Positions 7,032 through 15,557 are shown, numbered from the stretch's first letter. The stretch: 18,305 bases of DNA from an uncultured Allobaculum sp. (GCA_910577085.1 CAJTLE010000051.1:1-18305), one strand, 5' to 3'. The notes: a model not told the origin generated them from the sequence alone. Numbers and translations are program-made.

Positions 7032-7948
7032 GCCTGACCCTCCTGTTTCGATTCATTGGTTTCGTCTTGATCGGCTGCATCCTGCCATGTCGGTTCCAAT
7101 CTGGTCAGACTTTCATACAGCCGTAAAAAATCTTTGACCTCAAGCTGTTGGGCGCGGGTGGCTGGTTCAATGCCGGCATTCTCTAACAAAGCCAGTGCTT
7201 TGTCCTTGCTTTCCAGCCAGGTCTGTAAATTATTGAGTAATGTTTTGCGGCGCTGAACAAAGCAGGCTTTGACCAGGGCAACAAAACGGGATTCATCAAT
7301 TTTGGGCTGATCCGTGCGGAAGGTAAACTGCAGCACCGTACTGCCAACGTTTGGCGATGGCCAGAAGACGTTGCGGTTGACATCCATGACCCGCTTGAGA
7401 TTGCAGCGGTACTGGGTAATGACGGACAGCGCGTTGTATTCTTTACTTCCTACTTTCGCCATGAAGCGGTCAGCCACTTCTTTTTGCATCATGACAGTAA
7501 TCGCTGCAATGGGTTCATTGGCTTCAAACAGCTTGAACAGAATTGGCGTCGTGATGTAGTAAGGCAGGTTGGAAGCAAAATAAACGGGCGTATGACTCTG
7601 GGCGAATGGTTTTAACAGTTCGTTGACATCCACTTCCAGAAAGTCTTTCTGAATGATTTCAAGATGATCACTGGCGATTTCTTTTTCCAGAATGGGTGGA
7701 AAACGCGGATCAATTTCAAAGGCGATCACGCGTTTGGAATACTCACACAGAAACTGGGTCAGTGCGCCAATGCCGGGTCCGATTTCAATGACAACCCCAT
7801 CGGGATCAAGAACCGCAGCTTTGGCAATTTTATCGACGACCCCGGCTTCGACAATAAAGTTCTGACCAAAGCTTTTCTTGGTGGACGCATTCCAGGTTTC
7901 CTGAATCTGCCGGGTCCGTTTTTTGGAAGCAATTGGATTTTCAATCAT
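7028..7948 (-). CDS. rsmA: 16S rRNA (adenine1518-N6/adenine1519-N6)-dimethyltransferase RsmA
   Basis: Dimethylates two adjacent adenines in the 3' terminal helix of 16S rRNA during small-subunit assembly (older name KsgA). The protein has 306 residues. KSFGQNFIVE (25-34) matches the KrFGQnFL hallmark, the SAM-binding motif EIGPGIG is at 55-61, an acidic ribose-binding FEID follows (77-80), and the catalytic NLPYY is at 127-131. The last ~20 residues form an acidic, Gln/Asp-rich tail beyond the usual end. The ATG overlaps the rnmV stop (ATGA) and has a GAGGAAA site. The rnmV-rsmA pair is conserved in Firmicutes. Confidence 0.97.
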   Translation of the reverse strand: MIENPIASKKRTRQIQETWNASTKKSFGQNFIVEAGVVDKIAKAAVLDPDGVVIEIGPGIGALTQFLCEYSKRVIAFEIDPRFPPILEKEIASDHLEIIQKDFLEVDVNELLKPFAQSHTPVYFASNLPYYITTPILFKLFEANEPIAAITVMMQKEVADRFMAKVGSKEYNALSVITQYRCNLKRVMDVNRNVFWPSPNVGSTVLQFTFRTDQPKIDESRFVALVKACFVQRRKTLLNNLQTWLESKDKALALLENAGIEPATRAQQLEVKDFLRLYESLTRLEPTWQDAADQDETNESKQEGQA

Positions 7949-8457
7949 AAAATTTCCTCGATCGCATTACGCGTAATGCCTAGCTGATTGAGTCGTTTAA
8001 AACAGGTTTTGGCGTTGCATTTGCCAATATGAAAAGCATCGGTGACTTTCTTTCGTCTGGCTGCATCACCAATCAGACCCAGCGAGATAAACTCATCCCA
8101 ATCGAGCGTATGTAAAGCATCATTAAAGGTCACTACGTTGGCCAGGCTTTCTTCAAGGTCTTTCTTGCTGGCATGCTCAACTCCGACTTTTTTATCGGTA
8201 TGGGCAACCGAGCGGTCAATATAGGCATGCTTGACGCCAGGGATATGTCGTTCAATGACACTGCGAATATGCGCACCCGCTTTATCGGGATCGGTAAAGA
8301 CAATGACACCCCGCGTTTTCTGTGCCTGGGCAATTCGTTCTAACGTTTCAGCGCTGACATGATCACCACCGGTTTCAATGGTATCGCAGTCAAAAAAACG
8401 CCGCAGGGTATTGGTGTCATTCTGACCTTCGACGACGATCATTTCCTGAATATGCAC
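7945..8457 (-). CDS. rnmV: Ribonuclease M5 (5S rRNA maturation)
   Basis: Toprim-fold endonuclease that trims 5S rRNA precursors in low-GC Gram-positives. The protein has 170 residues. The Toprim glutamate motif IVVEGQND is at 7-14, and the acidic TDPD motif at 55-58 is followed by the family signature KKVGVEHAS. The start is GTG at 8457, whose first base is the last base of the yitT stop (TAGTG). AAGGATGG lies about 9 nt upstream. An ATG five codons further in lacks a well-placed ribosome site, so the GTG is preferred. The gene is co-transcribed with rsmA downstream. Confidence 0.94.
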   Translation of the reverse strand: MHIQEMIVVEGQNDTNTLRRFFDCDTIETGGDHVSAETLERIAQAQKTRGVIVFTDPDKAGAHIRSVIERHIPGVKHAYIDRSVAHTDKKVGVEHASKKDLEESLANVVTFNDALHTLDWDEFISLGLIGDAARRKKVTDAFHIGKCNAKTCFKRLNQLGITRNAIEEIL

Positions 8458-9326
8458 TAGAGATCACCATCCTTATAGGTAAATCCGGCTCCGCGGACTT
8501 CGTGAACATTATTGGCAATTAAAAAGGCTTTTGGATCAATCAGACCGACTTCCCGCTGCACTTTGGCATACTGACGGGTATTGATGACACACATCAAAAC
8601 CGGCCGGCTCTGTTTGGACCAGGCGCCTTCACCCTGTAAGATTGTCACACCACGGGAGATATCTTCAAGCAGATAATCCTGAATCTCCGGCCATTTTTCG
8701 GAAATGATCATGACATTCATGGCGGATTCGGAGCCAAGGGTCTGAATCTGGTTGATCATGAACGTCATCGACATGACAGAAACCAGACCGACTAACACGG
8801 AATTGAGGCCAAAAACAGGCAGTCCGGAAAGAATGGTAATGGAGTCGACAATCATGACACATTGGCCGGTTGGAATGTGCAGGTACTTGTGCATCAACAA
8901 AGCCGGAATATCCATGCCGCCTGTGCTGGCGTTGACACGGAAAACCAGACCGAGTCCGGCACCGGTAATGATACCCGAATACAGAGCGGAAAGAATCGGA
9001 TCAATATTAGAGAAAGGCGCTGTATCTAATGGGGAAAGCAGGGAAACAAAGAATGGGTAAATGAATGTGGAAAGGGCAATGGTTGCCGCAAATTTTTTAC
9101 CCAGACACGCCCAGCCAAGAAAGAACAGGCCAATGTTGGCAAGATAGATGACCAGAACTTCGTTCCAGCCAAATAAGCCCCGTAAAAGAATGGCTACCGT
9201 TGTGACACCACCATTGAGGATGTCTTCCGGCAGAATAAAGAAGACCGTACCAACGGCCACCAGAAAGTTACCCAGTAAAATAGAAAACAGTGTTTTCCAG
9301 CTGAATTTTCGAAGAAAAGTCTGCAT
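8457..9326 (-). CDS. YitT family membrane protein (DUF161/DUF2179)
   Basis: The 289-residue protein has about five to six hydrophobic helices in its first ~190 residues, beginning with LFSILLGNFLVAVGTVFFIL (about 13-32), then a soluble C-terminal domain of about 90 residues with the DUF2179 look (ISEKWPEI, then GVTILQGEGAW, ending GAGFTYKDGDL). This is the standard YitT architecture; the transported substrate of the family is unknown. The ATG at 9326 has a near-perfect GAGGTGAT ribosome site. It is the first gene of the five-gene operon running to 5989, and its stop codon overlaps the rnmV start. Confidence 0.9.
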   Translation of the reverse strand: MQTFLRKFSWKTLFSILLGNFLVAVGTVFFILPEDILNGGVTTVAILLRGLFGWNEVLVIYLANIGLFFLGWACLGKKFAATIALSTFIYPFFVSLLSPLDTAPFSNIDPILSALYSGIITGAGLGLVFRVNASTGGMDIPALLMHKYLHIPTGQCVMIVDSITILSGLPVFGLNSVLVGLVSVMSMTFMINQIQTLGSESAMNVMIISEKWPEIQDYLLEDISRGVTILQGEGAWSKQSRPVLMCVINTRQYAKVQREVGLIDPKAFLIANNVHEVRGAGFTYKDGDL

Positions 9327-9341
9327 AACATCACCTCACGA

Positions 9342-9368
9342 ATTATACCATGCACTTTGTACCGTCAA
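9342..9368 (-). promoter_or_regulatory. Promoter of the yitT-rnmV-rsmA-ispE operon
   Basis: On the minus strand TTGACG (9368-9363), a 15-nt spacer and TATAAT (9347-9342) preceded by TG form an extended -10. The short spacer is suboptimal but the -10 is perfect. The expected start near 9335-9336 leaves a leader of only about 10 nt before the yitT ATG. Confidence 0.75.
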
Positions 9369-9530
9369 TTTTCAGTCAGCCTGCCCGAATGAGCAGGGCA
9401 CGACCCAGTGCATTTTCAAATCAATTTCAAGTAAATCTCAAAGACTGCTTTCAGACAGTCAAAGATACGCATCCGATCTTATAAAAATTAAAACATGATC
9501 AATATTGATAGAACAGATGGATGCCAGAAT
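9369..9530. other. Divergent intergenic region between yitT and addB
   Basis: No gene is supported. Two small inverted repeats are present: CCTGC/GCAGG (9380-9384 with 9393-9397) and GACTG/CAGTC (9443-9447 with 9456-9460). The second lies just upstream of the candidate addB -10 and could be an operator. Neither has a U-tract. Confidence 0.4.
9480..9485 (+). promoter_or_regulatory. Candidate -10 box for addAB
   Basis: TATAAA lies in an AT-rich stretch upstream of the 13-bp repeat array. No convincing -35 is found 16-18 nt upstream, so this is only the best candidate. A start near 9492 would give a leader of about 144 nt that contains the whole array. Confidence 0.3.
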
Positions 9531-9620
9531 AGAAGATCAGAACAAGAATACGAAGATCAGAACAGAAGATCAGAACAGAAGATCAGAACAGAAGATCAGA
9601 ACAGAAGATCAGAACAGAAG
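9531..9620 (+). repeat. 13-bp tandem repeat array in the addB leader
   Basis: Five perfect head-to-tail copies of GAAGATCAGAACA occupy 9552-9616, followed by a 4-nt partial copy. A sixth related copy at 9531-9543 is separated by 8 nt of different sequence. Each unit has one GATC. The array ends directly before the addB ribosome site. Confidence 0.95.
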
Positions 9621-9626
9621 AAAGGA
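9621..9626 (+). promoter_or_regulatory. Ribosome binding site that fixes the addB start
   Basis: AAAGGA lies 9 nt before the ATG at 9636. The upstream in-frame ATG at 9495 has no such site, and the sequence after it is mostly the 13-bp repeat, so 9636 is taken as the start. Confidence 0.8.
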
Positions 9627-9635
9627 AACAGTGAT

Positions 9636-12083
9636 ATGAAGATTGAAGACAATACCATTCTCATTGCACCCAGTGCGCTTCATCTGCGCCTGTATGAAGA
9701 GATCTTCAAACAGAAGGGAAGCTGCCTGAATATTACGGTGCTCTCCCTTGAAGCCTATCTCAACCGCAAACTCCATAAACCAAAACCTTCCACCGCCAGT
9801 CTGCTCTATGACTATGCGGCGGCTTTAGACTCGCTGCCCAAAGACAACATGTTTTATGGCTCACGCAAGGACTATGACTTTCTGAAAGCCTGCCAGGATT
9901 TTATGGTGCTGGTCAAACTGTATGACATCAAAGACTTCCCGCAAAATGACCAGCGTCAGAAAGATCTGTACGCGATTATCGAACGGCTGATGCCCATCGA
10001 ACTGTGGGTTGAAGAAGCCAAGACGCTGCCTTTTGAAGATGCCAGCCAGCTGCGCATTTTGAATACTGAAACCAATGATCTCAACCAGTACTGGGTCGAT
10101 CTGCTCAAATCCAAAGGGGCTAAAGAACTGGGCGAGGCCAACCACCGTCACTTTTACTATTGGGCGGCTTCAAACCCCCGCAAGGAGATGGAAGTAGCCG
10201 CCGATGCGATTGTCGCCAACAAACTTCCGGCTGATTCCGTATTTATTGCGCTGGCCAAACCCGAAGAAAAATACGCCCTGGCGCAGGCTTTAGAATCCCG
10301 GCGGATTCCGTATACCTTTGTCAGCCAGCCAACAACATCTAAAGTGCTTGACTGCTGGAAAAGTGCCCTGCGCTATCTGGCCGAGCCCAATGAAAAGACG
10401 CGGATGGATCTGTTAAAAACATTCTTCCCGGTCAGCGGGTATGATCTGCGCCGTTATCTTGATCTGTTTGAGAATGCCGACAGCAATCTCTCTGAAATCC
10501 CGTATGTCGAAAATCCATTGATTTCTGAGCAGGATTATGCGGATCTGCAGGCACTCGAAATGCAGTGTACCCCATGGCGGACCAAACTGCGCGAAATTCA
10601 GTCATGGGATCTTACCTCCATCGAAGCGATCGGCCAGTTAATCATGGATCAGTTTCCCCAGCCCAGTGAAGATGATGTCCGGATTTTCGGCGGTGTTGTC
10701 GATGGCTGGAATCAGATCAAAGACCGCGTCAAAACGCGCGAAGATATCCATCTGTTCTTACGCTCGCTCGATGCTCTGCATCCATCCAGCGCCCTGCCGG
10801 AATTAAAAGGGGCCCTTATTGGAAACCGCGATCAGGTTTCCAGTCTGTTTGACAATGTCTTTTATATTGGGGCTGATGCTTCCAATTTCCCGGGCAACAG
10901 TGTCAGCCATGGTGTCTTTGGCGAAGACTATCTCGAACAGCTCGATTTTCCATCCCTGGAATCGCGAATGAATGCCAAGCTGGAGCAGCTCAAAAGCGTA
11001 TTCATGGGACCCCAGAGCGTTTATTTCCTGACGCCGCAGTCGGACTATGAAGGCAAGAGTGTGGAAAACAGCCATGAACTCAATACCTGGCTTGAAGTGC
11101 TCCCTCAGTTTAAAGTCAGTGCGGAATCCAGCATCAACCAGCGCCCGTCTTTTCAGATGAACACGATGAAATCGCAGACGCTTTACGAAAAGCCCGACAG
11201 CCCGCTGACCACCGGTGTCAGACAGCTGCAGGCGTATGAAGACTGCCCGCTCAAAAACCTGCTGGAATATGGCCTGCATCTGCGCAAGCCGATTCTGGCC
11301 AAAGAGATTATCCGGCTGCAGGTCAAAGAAATTCTGCCGTTAATCATGCGGGATGGCTTTGACCGGTATGGCAAATCGTTCTATCAGCTCAGTGAAAAAG
11401 AAGTCGCTGATCTGGTGGATGTTCAGTTTGCGTTTGCCCGACAGATTTTCCCGGCCCGCAAACAGGAACTTGATACGCTGGCCGCCAAAACAACGGCTCA
11501 GATTGTCTGGCTGTTTGAAAACCTGGCCCCGCTTGCCACCCACATGAATCTGGATTTTGTTCAGGCGGACTATCACATGGACCGCAAGGAAGAAATTCAG
11601 GGCATTGAAATGCAGATTGAAGGATCGCTGACTCGCCATTCGGCTTCTCATGCGGCCTTTAACTTATATCCACCGGCCTCGCAAGGATTCTCGATGCTTG
11701 ATCAGCCTTCCGCCACACTCGATCTGCGCCTGCAGCCAAAAGCCCAGGACCGCCCGGCGTTCTCGCTTTCCTATAACAAAGGCGCCCAGGCAACCGCTGT
11801 ACCGATCACTTCGCAGGAAGCCAAAGAAAAGGGGCAGATGGAGTATCTCAAAGGGGCCATGGTTGCGCAGAATCTTGGGGTTCACACGGATCCCTTAGGC
11901 GGCTTTTTAAGCAAGAAAGTCCCAACCTATGAAGACAAGGAATCCAAAGTGCTCGCCCAGGCCGACCAGTTTGCCCAGAGCATCAAAGCCAATGACTTTA
12001 TCCCGCTGCACAAGCCGAGTGCCTGTCAGTATTGCGCCTATAAGGCGATCTGCCGCAATGCGGCCATCGAAAGGAGTGTATAA
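9636..12083 (+). CDS. addB: Helicase-exonuclease AddAB, AddB subunit, with apparently degenerate catalytic motifs
   Basis: Second subunit of the AddAB complex, which resects double-strand breaks for RecA-dependent repair. With the start at 9636 it has 815 residues, much shorter than the roughly 1,150 of Bacillus AddB. The C-terminal part carries the four cysteines that bind the iron-sulfur cluster in AddB: Cys537 (in YEDCPLKN) and CQYCAYKAIC (797-806). The N-terminus (MKIEDNTILIAPSA) shows no Walker A loop. Where nuclease-active homologues have a GRIDRxD and an IDYKs motif, this protein shows EGSLTR (662-667) and FSLSYNKG (709-716), so the metal-binding Asp and Lys appear lost. It ends 2 nt before addA. 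The identity is supported by that neighbour and the cysteine pattern. Confidence 0.9.
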   Translation: MKIEDNTILIAPSALHLRLYEEIFKQKGSCLNITVLSLEAYLNRKLHKPKPSTASLLYDYAAALDSLPKDNMFYGSRKDYDFLKACQDFMVLVKLYDIKDFPQNDQRQKDLYAIIERLMPIELWVEEAKTLPFEDASQLRILNTETNDLNQYWVDLLKSKGAKELGEANHRHFYYWAASNPRKEMEVAADAIVANKLPADSVFIALAKPEEKYALAQALESRRIPYTFVSQPTTSKVLDCWKSALRYLAEPNEKTRMDLLKTFFPVSGYDLRRYLDLFENADSNLSEIPYVENPLISEQDYADLQALEMQCTPWRTKLREIQSWDLTSIEAIGQLIMDQFPQPSEDDVRIFGGVVDGWNQIKDRVKTREDIHLFLRSLDALHPSSALPELKGALIGNRDQVSSLFDNVFYIGADASNFPGNSVSHGVFGEDYLEQLDFPSLESRMNAKLEQLKSVFMGPQSVYFLTPQSDYEGKSVENSHELNTWLEVLPQFKVSAESSINQRPSFQMNTMKSQTLYEKPDSPLTTGVRQLQAYEDCPLKNLLEYGLHLRKPILAKEIIRLQVKEILPLIMRDGFDRYGKSFYQLSEKEVADLVDVQFAFARQIFPARKQELDTLAAKTTAQIVWLFENLAPLATHMNLDFVQADYHMDRKEEIQGIEMQIEGSLTRHSASHAAFNLYPPASQGFSMLDQPSATLDLRLQPKAQDRPAFSLSYNKGAQATAVPITSQEAKEKGQMEYLKGAMVAQNLGVHTDPLGGFLSKKVPTYEDKESKVLAQADQFAQSIKANDFIPLHKPSACQYCAYKAICRNAAIERSV

Positions 12084-12085
12084 GC

Positions 12086-15000
12086 ATGGCGGATCTCAAT
12101 TCTGTCTCTTCTGCAGCTGTGCCTGAAACTACATCAGCTCCTGCTCCAAAGCCCGAACTGAAATTCTCTCCGGCCCAGCAGGCAGTTATCGACTCCCGCA
12201 ACAAGAACCTGCTGGTCAGTGCTTCGGCAGGCGCCGGCAAAACAGCGGTTCTGGTTGAACGCCTCTGTCAGCTGGTTTTAAAAGAGCGTATTTCCATCAG
12301 TTCGATTCTGGCGATGACCTTTACTGAAGATGCGGCCAGAGAAATGAAGACGCGGCTCAAGCAGCGGCTGATGCAGCAAAGCGGCGATCCATGGATCGAC
12401 ATGCAGATCTCGCAGCTGGAAACAGCCTCGATCAGCACGATTCACAGTTTCTGTCTCGACATCGTCGGCCGTTATTACTATCTCGTCGATCTTTCCTACT
12501 CGACTGCCACCCATGTGGATAATGGTCTGGCTGACCAGCAGGCTCTTGCCCAGGCGATTGAAGAGGGAATTGCTTCACTCGACCCGAAAGCCGGCGCTGC
12601 TTTGAGTGTGTATCTGGAAGCCTATTCGAAAACTGAAAAGGATCTGCAGGAAGTCCTGCTCAAGTTCCTGGAACTGGCCCGCTCCAAACCAGACTGGAAA
12701 GCCTGGATTCAATCCTGTGCTACAGCGGACGAGCGGATTGCGGATTTCTTTTACGACTGGTTTAAGATCCGCATTCAGGCTTTGATCGATATTTTTGAAG
12801 AGGTTGTTGAAAGAGTTGGTGAGATGAGCTTTTCCAAACAGCTCAAGCAGGATGAATACCTGACGCTCTTTAACGGCAAAATTCAAAAACTGGAACTTTG
12901 CCGCAAAGCGCTCGAAGAGAAAAATTATGTCGCGTTTGCCCATGCGTTTACGACCTACATTGAAACGACCGGCAAGTTTACCCCGACGATCAATAAACAG
13001 TCATTCAAAGAGATTCAGGCGGACTCCCGCAAACTGGAAGGCGAGATTGCCAAGAACCTGTTTACGCCTGATCAGTTCAAAGCGGCCAACGAAAGCACGA
13101 TCGGTCTGCAGAAAACTTTTACTGATCTGGCCATCCGTGTGCAGGAACGGTTTCTGGAACTGAAAAAAGAAGCCGGCTTTATCGACTTCTCCGATATGGA
13201 ACAATACGCCTGGCAGATTCTCCAGCATCCATCTGCTGCCAAGGAGCTGCGGGATAAGTATGAGCTGATTTTGATTGACGAATATCAGGATACCAACGAT
13301 CTGCAGGAATCGATTATTCAGGCCATTGCCCGTAAAAATAATGTTTTCCGGGTAGGAGATATCAAACAGTCCATTTACCGTTTCCGTCAGGCCCGACCGG
13401 AACTGATGAAATATCATCTTGAGCACGTAGGTGAGCAGGATGAAGTCATTGCGATGCAGGAAAACTATCGTTCGACCAAAACGCTGATTGATTTCAACAA
13501 CCAGTTTTTCAACCGGCTGATGAATATTGAAGGTCTGCCTTCACAGTTTTCCACGATCGACTTTGCCAAGCTGGGCACCCCTGGTCAAAGCGAAGGGGAT
13601 CAGGCCAAGGTGCGCTTTCTGTTTACCGAATACGGTACATGGCTGGATCCGACCAGTAATAAAACGGATATCCGCAAGGCCAAGCCGATTCATAACAAGC
13701 ACCGCTATGATCTGATTGCCCATGATATTGAACAGAAAGTCGCTTCCGGCAAGTATTCATATCGTGACATTGCGATTCTCACCCGTTCTTCGACACCCCA
13801 TGATGAACTGAAGGATGTGCTCGACAGCTGGGGCATCCGTTCGATTCACCACATCCGCAAAGGCTTCTACACCAACAAAGCCATTCAGATTGTTTTGTCA
13901 GCCCTGCGCATGATTCAGGATCCGCGCAATGATATCGCCCTGATGGCGGCCTTATGCTCCCCGTTAACCGGCATTGAACAGCAGCAGGTTCTGCCTTTGC
14001 TTGCCGGACGTGAGCCAAACGAAAGTCTGTATCAGCGTCTTCGCGGCACTCCGCAGGGCTATGAGATGTTAAAACTCGTCCGTGATCTGCGCCCGCTCAA
14101 AGAAAAACCATTACCCGAAATGATCGTGGCACTGTATGGATACAACCAGTTTTATGAGCAGCACACGACTTCGCAGGATAAAACCAACCTCGACCTGCTT
14201 TTACAAAAAGCCGTAGAAGCCAGCGGTCTGATGGATCTGGACAGCTTCCTGGAATCGGCCACGCTGGAAGAAAATCTGGATAAGACCAGTGAAGCAATCC
14301 CGTTTGGTAAAGAAGAAGATGCGGTTCGCATTTCCACGATCCATGCCTCCAAAGGTCTGCAGTACAAAGTGGTGTATGTACTCAGTGATCAGAGCACCCG
14401 GGATATGGAAAGCGGCAACCCGATTGTCTTTGATGCGGATTTAGGTCTTGGCTTTGAGGGACTGGATGTGCATGGCCATCTCAAGTTAAAGAGTGCGCCG
14501 GCACTGGCGTTAAGTCAGAAACGCTTCATGGAAGAACTGCAGGAAAAGATGCGTCTGCTTTATGTAGCGTGTACAAGAGCGGAAAAAGAGCTGGTGTTTG
14601 TGGACAGCCTGAAAAGTGAAAACATGTATGACGGCCCATTGAATGTCTATGGCCTGCTTTGTTCCAAAGGGTTTACCAGCTGGTTTTTCAGAAGCTTCCA
14701 CACGGATCTGAGTAATGATGTTGACTTTGAACTGGTTGGATCTCTTTATGACAGACCTAATCAGTCCGTCAGTTCGCGCAATCGCAAAGTGCGTCTCCAG
14801 CATTACCAGCTGCCAGTTTCCATCATCAGTTCGCAGACGGCCAGTGAATCCAAAAAGAGTGCCAGCTGGAAATCGGTCCGGACAAACCTGCCGGGAAACT
14901 CTCTGGAAGCAAGGGCAAGAGGAACACTGATTCATGAAATCACCGGTTCCATTGGCTATCCATACAAGAAAGATGAGATTGAAGATTTCGCAAAACGGGC

Positions 15001-15346
15001 AGGCATGAGCCTGGATGACAATGCCGTCGAGCAGATTCTCGCTCTCAATGACAATGAGCAATACCGTCTGTGGATGAACATGCCGCATCGGTTTGAGTGC
15101 CCGTATTGTGCAAAGGAAGACAATGCCTATGTGCATGGCTTCATGGACCTGGTGGTCGATCTGCCCGGTGAGACGGTCATTGTCGACTTCAAATCCGACA
15201 ATGTGTTTGATAATCACACATTGTTAGAAAAATATCGCGGGCAGTTAGAAACCTACCGACGGGCGATGGAACAGATTCGACCTGATCAGAAAATCAGTGC
15301 CTGGATCTACTCTTTCACTCTTAAAGAGATGATTGAAGTTCGCTGA
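12086..15346 (+). CDS. addA: Helicase-exonuclease AddAB, AddA subunit
   Basis: UvrD-like superfamily 1 helicase fused to a RecB-type nuclease; with AddB it unwinds and trims broken DNA ends until a Chi site is met. The 1,086-residue protein has a complete motif set: Walker A ASAGAGKT (46-53), DEYQDT (398-403), GDIKQSIYRFRQ, ENYRST, STIHASKGLQYK and LLYVACTRAEKE. The C-terminal nuclease is intact by eye: His950 (GTLIHEI), GFMDLV with Asp1021, and VDFKSD with Asp1034 and Lys1036. About 24 Ala/Pro/Ser-rich residues precede the helicase domain. AAAGGAGTG precedes the ATG, and the gap to addB is 2 nt, so translation is probably coupled. Confidence 0.97.
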   Translation: MADLNSVSSAAVPETTSAPAPKPELKFSPAQQAVIDSRNKNLLVSASAGAGKTAVLVERLCQLVLKERISISSILAMTFTEDAAREMKTRLKQRLMQQSGDPWIDMQISQLETASISTIHSFCLDIVGRYYYLVDLSYSTATHVDNGLADQQALAQAIEEGIASLDPKAGAALSVYLEAYSKTEKDLQEVLLKFLELARSKPDWKAWIQSCATADERIADFFYDWFKIRIQALIDIFEEVVERVGEMSFSKQLKQDEYLTLFNGKIQKLELCRKALEEKNYVAFAHAFTTYIETTGKFTPTINKQSFKEIQADSRKLEGEIAKNLFTPDQFKAANESTIGLQKTFTDLAIRVQERFLELKKEAGFIDFSDMEQYAWQILQHPSAAKELRDKYELILIDEYQDTNDLQESIIQAIARKNNVFRVGDIKQSIYRFRQARPELMKYHLEHVGEQDEVIAMQENYRSTKTLIDFNNQFFNRLMNIEGLPSQFSTIDFAKLGTPGQSEGDQAKVRFLFTEYGTWLDPTSNKTDIRKAKPIHNKHRYDLIAHDIEQKVASGKYSYRDIAILTRSSTPHDELKDVLDSWGIRSIHHIRKGFYTNKAIQIVLSALRMIQDPRNDIALMAALCSPLTGIEQQQVLPLLAGREPNESLYQRLRGTPQGYEMLKLVRDLRPLKEKPLPEMIVALYGYNQFYEQHTTSQDKTNLDLLLQKAVEASGLMDLDSFLESATLEENLDKTSEAIPFGKEEDAVRISTIHASKGLQYKVVYVLSDQSTRDMESGNPIVFDADLGLGFEGLDVHGHLKLKSAPALALSQKRFMEELQEKMRLLYVACTRAEKELVFVDSLKSENMYDGPLNVYGLLCSKGFTSWFFRSFHTDLSNDVDFELVGSLYDRPNQSVSSRNRKVRLQHYQLPVSIISSQTASESKKSASWKSVRTNLPGNSLEARARGTLIHEITGSIGYPYKKDEIEDFAKRAGMSLDDNAVEQILALNDNEQYRLWMNMPHRFECPYCAKEDNAYVHGFMDLVVDLPGETVIVDFKSDNVFDNHTLLEKYRGQLETYRRAMEQIRPDQKISAWIYSFTLKEMIEVR

Positions 15347-15477
15347 TCGGATACCATAAACGGAAAATGAAAGCGTGGCTAAAAGCCCCGGAAATACGGC
15401 AGAAACCGCCTGAACCGCTAAAATAAGGGCTGAAAAGCGACAATTTCATCCCGTATTTTCAACATAATTTGCACAAA
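15347..15477 (+). other. Intergenic region after addA with possible RNA structure
   Basis: No gene and no standard terminator are seen. A 10-bp stem is possible between 15390-15399 and 15451-15460 (GGAAATACGG with CCGTATTTTC, one G-U pair). A competing 5-bp pairing (AGCCC 15384-15388 with GGGCT 15427-15431) crosses it. The region lies upstream of the permease promoter, so it would be addA 3' UTR. Confidence 0.35.
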
Positions 15478-15507
15478 TTGATTTTGGCATAAATTCTCCT
15501 TTATACT
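15478..15507 (+). promoter_or_regulatory. Promoter of the NCS2 permease gene
   Basis: TTGATT (15478-15483), an 18-nt spacer and TATACT (15502-15507) fit a housekeeping-sigma promoter. The start would fall near 15514, giving a leader of about 50 nt. No purine riboswitch fold fits in this leader. Confidence 0.65.
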
Positions 15508-15550
15508 TGAAACTGTTTTTCGTGCAACACAGAGAATGAACATAGACTTA

Positions 15551-15557
15551 GAGGAGG
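15551..15557 (+). promoter_or_regulatory. Ribosome binding site that fixes the permease start
   Basis: GAGGAGG lies 5 nt before the ATG at 15563. It is inside the longer open frame that begins at 15536, so the upstream ATG is not the start. Confidence 0.9.

Noticed and set aside
9531..9620. CRISPR array
   Set aside because: The units are directly adjacent 13-mers with no unique spacers, and no cas genes are present.
9495..9635. 47-residue N-terminal extension of AddB from an ATG at 9495
   Set aside because: This ATG has no ribosome site, the extension is mostly the translated 13-bp repeat, and the ATG at 9636 has AAAGGA at good spacing and starts a sensible AddB N-terminus.
14510..15217. 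Minus-strand open frame of 235 codons inside addA
   Set aside because: It lies antisense to the conserved helicase and nuclease motifs of AddA, which explain the reading-frame conservation, and has no independent signals.
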